Source: Flavobacteriaceae bacterium
GTDB lineage: Bacteria > Bacteroidota > Bacteroidia > Flavobacteriales > Flavobacteriaceae
DNA: 9,561 nucleotides
Direction: 5' to 3'
NCBI GenBank assembly: GCA_023141985.1
Contig: JAGLKH010000188.1
Location: forward strand, 1-9,561
Position numbers and translations under genes: made by a program. Shown here in pieces: positions 5,126 to 9,561 of this stretch (position 1 is the stretch's first letter; every line of letters starts with the position of its first letter). The notes beneath the pieces are model-generated. The model did no database searches. It was not told the DNA's origin and saw nothing but the letters and a program-made list of their open reading frames with translations.

Positions 5126-6134
5126 TGGACTTTATAAAATCTGTTATTAAATTGGCTATAAACAAACCGATTTGAGCTTTGTTTTTTTTACCTGGAGCAG
5201 CCTCACTAATATGGAGATAAGTTGCATTTTTTTGTTTGGCGAAAAGATGCAAAAATGATCTGGCTTTATTTATGCTAAATCCTGATCCCATAATTTCACT
5301 ACTTGCTATATTTTGTATTGCATTACAGTTAATTTCAATTCCAAATGAAGAATTAGAAACATGCTCCACTGCACGTTTAATTTCTGATTTAAACTTTAAC
5401 TCTTTCCTTATTTCTATAGCTTCAAATGTATTGTAATCAATAGATTTTAATCTATTAATTGTTCTAAAAACAGTAGAAGAAGTATCATTTTCATGAATTC
5501 CGAAAATATAATATTTATCTAAAAATCCTTCATAATGAGCATAAGAAAAAGGATTAGCATTATGTCTGCCTTTTACAACCATAAAACCAAAATGCGGACT
5601 TAAATTAACTATATTAATTGCTTTGTTTAATGCAAGAGATGTTCCCTTTATATTTCCGTAGGCATTATTTTGTCCACCACCAATTATGATTGGTTTTTTC
5701 CCTGCTTTAACTATATCGTATACAATTTGAGTAACATACTTATCGATATCTGCCACCATTTTACGGGCAAATTTAATATCGCTTGCTTTTTTATGGTTAA
5801 GTGTCGATACAGTTTCTAATTCATTAATAAAATCTAAATACCCTAAAACGGCTACCCTTTTAGAAGTATTAAAATGGTTATTTTGAGTGTTTATTAAAAT
5901 TTTTATTGTGGCTTCCCAAGCTTTTGAAGTTCCTGATTTTCCGTAGTTTGCAAATACACCAACATCTTCCGGAATACCAAATAAAACATAGTCAACGTCC
6001 AAATTTTTAAGTTGCTCGTATATATTGCAAGTCTCAGTAATTAAATGAATATAGTTACCAAATTTTGATTTATCAGATTGCTTATTTAATAACTTATTTT
6101 TATCAGTTTCGGTAAAGAGAATTAGTTTTTTCAT
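5115..6134 (-). CDS. Formimidoylglutamase-like (arginase/ureohydrolase fold) protein lacking the metal site, probable pseudoenzyme
   Basis: This 339-residue protein follows flavobacterial formimidoylglutamase (HutG) along its length. Shared blocks include YVLFGIPEDVGVxANxG (49-64), VLGYLDF (96-102), KAGKKPIIIGGG (143-154), NAYGNIKGT (157-165), FGIHEN (211-216) and ATYLHISEAAP (304-314). The fold's binuclear manganese site is gone. The His of GGGH is Gln155 (codon CAA), D-A-H-x-D is Ser179-Pro-His-Phe-Gly183, and D-x-D is Asn269-Cys-Asn271. Only His181 survives of the usual six ligands. The frame is intact and the rest is conserved, so it looks maintained rather than decaying. Known arginase-fold proteins without metal ligands, such as Trypanosoma brucei ARG, show that such forms persist. 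It should not hydrolyse formimidoylglutamate; a ligand-binding or scaffold role is inference. It overlaps the downstream acetyltransferase gene by 11 bp. No clear promoter was found in the 117-bp divergent gap. Confidence 0.85.
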   Translation of the reverse strand: MKKLILFTETDKNKLLNKQSDKSKFGNYIHLITETCNIYEQLKNLDVDYVLFGIPEDVGVFANYGKSGTSKAWEATIKILINTQNNHFNTSKRVAVLGYLDFINELETVSTLNHKKASDIKFARKMVADIDKYVTQIVYDIVKAGKKPIIIGGGQNNAYGNIKGTSLALNKAINIVNLSPHFGFMVVKGRHNANPFSYAHYEGFLDKYYIFGIHENDTSSTVFRTINRLKSIDYNTFEAIEIRKELKFKSEIKRAVEHVSNSSFGIEINCNAIQNIASSEIMGSGFSINKARSFLHLFAKQKNATYLHISEAAPGKKNKAQIGLFIANLITDFIKSNGN

Positions 6135-6251
6135 TAAAAAAAGTAAGCAATTACAGGGTTACTAAAATACAATTAATTTACTTTGAATTTATTAATGCAA
6201 TAATAATTTTAATTAAAAAATAACGTTTAACAAAAAAATCGATTTACAATT

Positions 6252-7142
6252 ATGGAAAACAAAACTGAAAAAAACAACAGAAGTTTAAAAGTAGTCTTAG
6301 GCATTTTAGTATTACTACTTGTAGCAACAGCATTTTACACTTATACACTTTATAATGATAGTGCAAACACAGAAAAACAGTTAATACAAGAAAAAGAAGT
6401 TGTGATGAAAGACTTAAATAATATGGCAGATCAATATGATGTAGCTATAGGTGAAAGTGAAGTTGCAAATCAAAAATTAGTAGAAGCAAGAGATCGTATT
6501 CAAGGACTGATAGATTCCTTAAAAGTATCTGATAATAATGTTAGAAGTTTGTGGAGATATAAAAAGAAATTTTTAGCATTAGAGGATGAAATGGATGTAC
6601 TTTTAGCTGAAAACGATTCATTAAAAGTTGAAAACGCATTATTGGCAACTGTTTTGGATAGTACTCAAATACAATTAGAAGAGCGTACAGTTTTTAATGA
6701 CTCTCTATTAGCTCAAAACACCGAATTAGCCGATATTGTTGAAAATGCAGCTGTTCTATCTACTGCAGGTTTAAAAGGATTTGGAGTTATAGTGCGTAGT
6801 TCAGGTAAATTAGTACCAACCGAAAGAGCGAAAAGAGCTGATAAAATTAGAGTGTGCTATACAGTTACAAAAAACAGTTTAGTAGCTTCTGGAGATCAGG
6901 AATTTTTTGTACAGGTTTTAGATCCAAAGGATAATGTTTTAGGATTGAATGAACAAATTCAGTTTGAAGAAAAGGTGTTAAACTACAGCTTAATAAGCAA
7001 GTTTAATTATGAATCTAAGGATTTAGATATTTGTGAATTTATTGAACCGATAGGTGATGCAAGTTTTACAAAAGGACGTTATGTAATTAATATATTTAGT
7101 GAAAAGAATTTGGTTTCTACTTCTGGGTTTACTTTAGAATAA
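6252..7142 (+). CDS. Membrane-anchored coiled-coil protein, conserved in Bacteroidota, function unknown
   Basis: The 296-residue protein has a polar 10-residue N-terminus with several Lys and Arg, one membrane helix at about 12-33, then a long Leu/Glu/Lys/Asp-rich helical region at about 40-165 that reads as coiled coil. A final beta-rich domain spans about 170-296 (Gly-Phe-Gly-Val-Ile-Val-Arg-Ser-Ser-Gly at 176-185, Arg-Ala-Asp-Lys-Ile-Arg-Val-Cys-Tyr at 195-203, Gly-Arg-Tyr-Val-Ile-Asn-Ile-Phe at 275-282). With an N-in anchor, the coiled coil and terminal domain would be in the periplasm. I recall similar proteins in flavobacteria, sometimes mislabelled as chromosome-partitioning proteins because of the coiled coil; there is no ATPase motif here. 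It is divergent from the HutG-like gene and convergent with hutI. Cys202 and Cys261 could form a disulfide. Confidence 0.8.
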   Translation: MENKTEKNNRSLKVVLGILVLLLVATAFYTYTLYNDSANTEKQLIQEKEVVMKDLNNMADQYDVAIGESEVANQKLVEARDRIQGLIDSLKVSDNNVRSLWRYKKKFLALEDEMDVLLAENDSLKVENALLATVLDSTQIQLEERTVFNDSLLAQNTELADIVENAAVLSTAGLKGFGVIVRSSGKLVPTERAKRADKIRVCYTVTKNSLVASGDQEFFVQVLDPKDNVLGLNEQIQFEEKVLNYSLISKFNYESKDLDICEFIEPIGDASFTKGRYVINIFSEKNLVSTSGFTLE

Positions 7143-7166
7143 AGAAATAAAACATGTTATATAATT

Positions 7167-7196
7167 AGCCTTGAGATTTATCTTGAGGCTTTTTTT
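7167..7196 (+). terminator. Rho-independent terminator between the coiled-coil gene and hutI
   Basis: AGCCTTGAGA (7167-7176) pairs with TCTTGAGGCT (7181-7190) around TTTA, giving ten pairs including two G-T wobbles, and is followed by a run of seven T (7190-7196). It ends the plus-strand transcript 25 bp after the coiled-coil gene stop. The T run overlaps the hutI stop codon (7195-7197). On the minus strand the hairpin would follow the hutI stop directly but lacks a long T run, so it is likely stronger in the plus direction. Confidence 0.85.
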
Positions 7197-8430
7197 ATAT
7201 ACACTCTCCATTAATAATAATCTTTTCAATATGGTTATTCCCAAAAGCGTAAGGCAAATAATTATAACTAGGCACTTCTTTTGTAATAATAAGATTCGCT
7301 TTTTTTCCTTTTGAAATACTGCCATATTCGTTGCTAATTCCCATAGCATATGCACCATTAATGGTTGCAGCATTAATAGCTTCTGCTGGAGTCATTTTCA
7401 TTTTTATACAAGCAGTACTTACAACAAAATTCATATTACCGCTTGGTGTAGAGCCCGGATTATAATCGGTTGCAAGTGCTAAAGGTAAACCCGCATCAAT
7501 TATTTGTCTTGCGGGAGTGTAAGGAATGCTTAAAAAATAAGAACAGGAGGGAAGCGCAACAGGCATTGTTTTACTGCTTTTAAGTGCAATAATATCATCA
7601 GAGTTTAATTCTTCAAGATGATCTACAGTAAGTGCATTATGTTTTACACCAAGTGCTACACCTCCAAAAGCATTAAATTGGTTGACATGAATTTTTGGAA
7701 CTAATCCATATGATGCTCCGGCTGAAAGAATTTTATCGGTATCATTAAGTGAAAAATAGCCTTTCTCACAAAACACATCAATATATTGAGCGAGCTGTTC
7801 ATTGGCTATTTTAGGGAGCATCTCATTAATGATAAGATTGATGTATTCTTCCTTATTGTCTTTAAATACACCTGGTAATGCATGGGCTCCAAGAAATGTA
7901 GCTTTTACTTTAATAGGAAAATCTTGTCTGATACGTTTAATAACGCGAAGCATTTTAAGTTCTGCTTTAACAGTTAAACCATAACCAGATTTAATTTCAA
8001 TAGCACCTGTGCCAAGTTGCATAACTTCCTTAACGCGTTTTATGGATTGATTGTAAAGGTCATCTTCGTTAGTATTTTGAAGTTTTTCGGCTGAATTTAG
8101 GATGCCTCCCCCGCGACTGGCAATATCCTCGTAACTTAAACCATTAATTCGATCTACAAATTCTTGTTCTCTATTTCCTGCATATACAATATGAGTATGA
8201 GAATCGCACCATGTAGGTAAAACAATCTTTCTTGAAGCATCAATGATCGATTCTGCTGTAATACCTTTACTATCATTCATACTTCCATAATCTATAATAG
8301 TATCATTTTTAATTAAAACATAGGCGTTTTTAATAGTTGGGAGATGTTTCATTTCGGTTCCGGAAACCTTAGAAATATTAGCTTCTCTTACCTGTAATAA
8401 TTCCTTTATGTTAGTGATTAAAATTGACAT
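7195..8430 (-). CDS. hutI: Imidazolonepropionase
   Basis: HutI hydrolyses 4-imidazolone-5-propanoate to N-formimidoyl-L-glutamate, the third step of histidine degradation, in the cytosol. The 411-residue protein has the amidohydrolase layout with a small beta sandwich made of both ends around a TIM barrel. The metal site is complete: His78 and His80 in Asp-Ser-His-Thr-His, His248 in Lys-Ile-His-Val-Asn-Gln, and Asp322 in Ala-Thr-Asp-Tyr-Asn-Pro-Gly. Substrate-site residues Arg87, the Ser148-Gly-Tyr150 block, His183 and His271 (Val-Asp-His-Leu-Glu-Glu) are also present. No hutH or hutU is in the window. The next hut-like gene, the HutG-like one, has lost its metal site, so an active HutG or HutE/HutF route should lie elsewhere. 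On the minus strand TAATTTG (8442-8436) ends 5 bp before the ATG, hinting at a very short leader. Confidence 0.95.
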   Translation of the reverse strand: MSILITNIKELLQVREANISKVSGTEMKHLPTIKNAYVLIKNDTIIDYGSMNDSKGITAESIIDASRKIVLPTWCDSHTHIVYAGNREQEFVDRINGLSYEDIASRGGGILNSAEKLQNTNEDDLYNQSIKRVKEVMQLGTGAIEIKSGYGLTVKAELKMLRVIKRIRQDFPIKVKATFLGAHALPGVFKDNKEEYINLIINEMLPKIANEQLAQYIDVFCEKGYFSLNDTDKILSAGASYGLVPKIHVNQFNAFGGVALGVKHNALTVDHLEELNSDDIIALKSSKTMPVALPSCSYFLSIPYTPARQIIDAGLPLALATDYNPGSTPSGNMNFVVSTACIKMKMTPAEAINAATINGAYAMGISNEYGSISKGKKANLIITKEVPSYNYLPYAFGNNHIEKIIINGECI

Positions 8431-8528
8431 GAGCGCAAATTAGACCATTGGGATTAATTCGTAACAATAAAAATATAAAAATTATAGTTTTAACCTTTCC
8501 TAAGTTAGCATATTTTGTAGAAGATTAA

Positions 8529-8536
8529 TATTTTTG
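8529..8536 (+). promoter_or_regulatory. Candidate -7 promoter element of the Crp/Fnr gene
   Basis: TATTTTTG at 8529-8536 matches TAnnTTTG, with a predicted start site near 8540 and about 22 nt of leader before the ATG at 8562. No good TTG is found at the expected -33 distance (only a weak TTAG-like stretch), so the promoter may be weak or activated. Confidence 0.45.
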
Positions 8537-8561
8537 CTTCTTTAAAATTAAGTTTAATACA

Positions 8562-9131
8562 ATGAATCCAAATTTTGCTTTTTTAAATTCATTTGTTGAT
8601 TTAACTGAGGAGGCTTTTCTTAGTCTAGATAAATTATCTACATTTAAAAGAATTAAAGCTAATACTATTATTACAAGAACTGGTGAAACACCTACTAAAT
8701 ATTACTTTTTAGTATCTGGCTTAATGCGTGGATATATAAATTCTGAAACTGGTAAAGAGCATAATAAAAATATTTTTTCTCCAATTAGTTTTGTGGCTTC
8801 ATTCACTGCTTTAATTAATAAGAAGCCTTCTGAGCTAACCTATGAAACACTTACCGATTGCAAAGTTTATGAATTTGATTATAATGAAATAATGAATTTA
8901 TGTAAAAAAGATTTAAGTGTATGCATGTTGTATACTAAAATTTTAGAACAGGTTTTTATTGGATATGAAAAACGTAATCTTGAGCTCATTACTTTAGATG
9001 CTACACAACGTTATCTTAAATTAAGAAAGCAAATGCCTAATATTGATGGTCTAATACCTCAATACCAAATCGCTTCATATTTAAACATTACCCCGGTACA
9101 ATTAAGTAGAATAAGAAAAAATCTTAAATAA
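8562..9131 (+). CDS. Crp/Fnr family transcriptional regulator
   Basis: The 189-residue protein has a cyclic-nucleotide-binding-like beta barrel at about residues 25-110 (Lys-Ala-Asn-Thr-Ile-Ile-Thr-Arg-Thr-Gly-Glu, then Tyr-Tyr-Phe-Leu-Val-Ser-Gly-Leu-Met-Arg-Gly), a dimerisation helix at about 115-145, and a C-terminal helix-turn-helix at about 165-188 (Ile-Pro-Gln-Tyr-Gln-Ile-Ala-Ser-Tyr-Leu-Asn-Ile through Ser-Arg-Ile-Arg-Lys). The cAMP phosphate-binding Gly-Glu...Arg motif of CRP is not preserved, and the N-terminal Cys cluster of FNR is absent, so the signal is unknown, as for most Bacteroidota members. It is somewhat short, with the barrel starting almost at the N-terminus. It is divergent from hutI (131-bp shared gap), which makes hutI a possible target. 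An 18-bp palindrome starts 9 bp after its stop. Confidence 0.9.
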   Translation: MNPNFAFLNSFVDLTEEAFLSLDKLSTFKRIKANTIITRTGETPTKYYFLVSGLMRGYINSETGKEHNKNIFSPISFVASFTALINKKPSELTYETLTDCKVYEFDYNEIMNLCKKDLSVCMLYTKILEQVFIGYEKRNLELITLDATQRYLKLRKQMPNIDGLIPQYQIASYLNITPVQLSRIRKNLK

Positions 9132-9139
9132 TTTTTTGT

Positions 9140-9157
9140 TCTTAACATATGTTAAGA
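9140..9157. promoter_or_regulatory. 18-bp perfect palindrome, candidate operator
   Basis: TCTTAACATATGTTAAGA is a perfect 18-bp inverted repeat with its centre between 9148 and 9149. It lies about 30 bp ahead of a -7 element (9178-9185), so its centre is near -40 relative to the predicted start, the usual place for a class II activator of the Crp/Fnr type. A Crp/Fnr gene ends 8 bp upstream. Whether that protein binds here is inference. Confidence 0.5.
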
Positions 9158-9177
9158 TAAAAACGATTTTGTTGTAA

Positions 9178-9185
9178 TATTTTTG
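9178..9185 (+). promoter_or_regulatory. Candidate -7 promoter element of a short transcript
   Basis: TATTTTTG at 9178-9185 matches TAnnTTTG. There is no TTG near 19 bp upstream; that position falls on the right edge of the palindrome at 9140-9157, consistent with activator dependence. Transcription would start around 9189. Confidence 0.5.
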
Positions 9186-9188
9186 CAA

Positions 9189-9272
9189 TAGTATAATGGT
9201 TTTTCCTAAAAAAACGATTAATAGCTAACTAACTAACACCAAAAAAGCAGATGCGAAAGTATCTGCTTTTTT
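9189..9272 (+). ncRNA. Candidate small RNA of about 84 nt with its own promoter and terminator
   Basis: A -7 element at 9178-9185 and a strong intrinsic terminator at 9241-9272 delimit a stretch of about 84 nt. It contains no ordinary gene, only an ATG at 9196 opening a 10-codon frame (Met-Val-Phe-Pro-Lys-Lys-Thr-Ile-Asn-Ser) that stops at 9226. The run CTAACTAACTAAC (9225-9237) then places TAA in all three frames (9226, 9230, 9234). The unit could be a regulatory RNA, a micro-peptide message, or both. Its 5' end is predicted from the motif only, and no family was recognised. Confidence 0.45.
9241..9272 (+). terminator. Strong Rho-independent terminator with GNRA loop
   Basis: AAAAAAGCAGAT (9241-9252) pairs perfectly with ATCTGCTTTTTT (9261-9272). 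The intervening GCGAAAGT adds a G-T wobble and a C-G pair closed by a GAAA tetraloop. The T run of six gives a textbook terminator. The A run on the other side makes it equally good on the minus strand, so it can also stop read-through from the T9SS gene. Confidence 0.9.
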
Positions 9273-9276
9273 ATTA

Positions 9277-9307
9277 GAAAAAAATTCCTCGAGGCTCAGC
9301 CTCGGGG
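9277..9307 (-). terminator. GC-rich hairpin with T run after the T9SS protein gene
   Basis: On the minus strand CCCCGAGG (9307-9300) pairs with CCTCGAGG (9294-9287) around CTGAG, with one G-T wobble, and is followed by AA and seven T (down to 9278). It lies 46 bp after the stop of the T9SS gene and is the expected terminator of that transcript. Its GC content is striking in such AT-rich DNA, so it may have derived from a dispersed REP-like palindrome; that part is speculation. Confidence 0.75.
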
Positions 9308-9353
9308 ATAGTTGATTTCAAGAAATTCTTTATTGCTATAAATTAAGACGTAT

Positions 9354-9561
9354 TTATTCTTTTATAAATTTAAAAGTAGTATTGTAATCCTCAAATCTAA
9401 TGAAGTAAATTCCATTATGAAGCTGAGAAACATCAAGCGGATTATTAGTTTTTAAAGTAGCATTCTTTATTTTTTTTCCTAATACATCAAAGACAGATAC
9501 ATTGAAGTCCTGAGTAAAAGGACCTTTAAAATGTAATTTATCGCTTGTTGGGTTAGGGTAG
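9354..9561 (-). CDS. T9SS-secreted protein, C-terminal sorting domain (partial)
   Basis: The visible 68 residues run off the window edge at their N-terminal side and stop at TAA 9356-9354. They form a complete type A sorting domain of the type IX (Por) secretion system. It has the opening Tyr-Pro-Asn-Pro-Thr block, the central Val-Ser-Val-Phe-Asp-Val-Leu-Gly-Lys-Lys strand-turn, then Leu-Asp-Val-Ser-Gln-Leu-x-x-Gly-Ile-Tyr-Phe-Ile-Arg-Phe, and a final Lys-Phe-Ile-Lys-Glu. Such domains direct proteins through the outer membrane and are cleaved or attached at the surface. The cargo part (enzyme, adhesin or other) lies beyond the window, so its function cannot be stated. Type A domains are confined to Bacteroidota, which supports the taxonomic call. 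Confidence 0.92.
   Translation of the reverse strand, partial: YPNPTSDKLHFKGPFTQDFNVSVFDVLGKKIKNATLKTNNPLDVSQLHNGIYFIRFEDYNTTFKFIKE

Noticed and set aside
5236..5436. Plus-strand frame opposite the HutG-like gene
   Set aside because: It covers conserved C-terminal blocks of the HutG-like protein and shows no features of its own; it is a shadow.
5115..6134. Calling the HutG-like gene a pseudogene
   Set aside because: The frame is full length with normal start and stop, conserved blocks are kept outside the metal motifs, and the downstream gene is overlapped. Loss is restricted to the active site, so pseudoenzyme fits better.
6135..6251. Promoters for the divergent HutG-like and coiled-coil genes
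   Set aside because: Only one-mismatch versions of TAnnTTTG were found (for example TTACTTTG on the plus strand and TATTTTAG on the minus strand), without a TTG at proper spacing.
7134..7373. Minus-strand frame overlapping the hutI 3' end in another frame
   Set aside because: HutI is clearly coding here up to its natural C-terminus, and the other frame has no recognisable sequence.
9140..9157. The 18-bp palindrome as the terminator of the Crp/Fnr gene
   Set aside because: It has no loop bases apart from its own AT core and no T run follows on either strand, so an operator is more likely.

Overview
The window looks like chromosomal DNA from a member of the Bacteroidota, most likely a Flavobacteriaceae species. 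The DNA is strongly AT-rich and the genes carry no recognisable Shine-Dalgarno sequences. Several gaps contain the TAnnTTTG promoter -7 element typical of this phylum. The last gene encodes a type IX secretion (T9SS) C-terminal sorting domain, and several proteins match flavobacterial families (a CAL67264-type small membrane protein, EttA, HutI, a HutG-like arginase fold).

Layout. (1) 3-2032, plus strand: a tightly packed run made of the end of an OsmC-like protein, an FMN reductase, a CDGSH iron-sulfur protein, a MarR regulator and a pirin. Gaps are 3 to 25 bp, so it reads as one redox or electrophile-stress operon with its own regulator inside. (2) 2033-2247: a non-coding stretch with a terminator-like hairpin and a second hairpin, possibly a dispersed structured element. 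(3) 2248-4289, plus strand: a 60-residue two-helix membrane protein and the ABC-F ATPase EttA, separated by 167 bp of degenerate intergenic repeats. (4) 4294-6134, minus strand: a small single-helix membrane protein with its own good promoter, a GNAT acetyltransferase, and a formimidoylglutamase-like protein whose start-side neighbour is a divergent gene. The last two overlap by 11 bp. (5) 6252-7142, plus strand: a membrane-anchored coiled-coil protein, converging on hutI through a shared hairpin. (6) 7195-8430, minus strand: imidazolonepropionase HutI with a complete active site. (7) 8562-9131, plus strand: a Crp/Fnr-family regulator. (8) 9132-9353: a non-coding gap with an 18-bp palindrome, a -7 element, a 10-codon ORF, a three-frame stop cluster and a strong terminator, which together look like a small transcript. 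(9) 9354-9561, minus strand: the C-terminal end of a T9SS-secreted protein.

The most unusual item is the HutG-like protein at 5115-6134. Its overall sequence follows flavobacterial formimidoylglutamase closely, but nearly all the metal-ligand positions are replaced (GGGH to GGGQ, DAHxD to SPHFG, DxD to NCN). It is an intact reading frame and is probably translationally coupled to an acetyltransferase. It looks like a pseudoenzyme with a new role rather than a decaying gene. The second item worth following is the possible small RNA or micro-ORF unit beside the Crp/Fnr gene.
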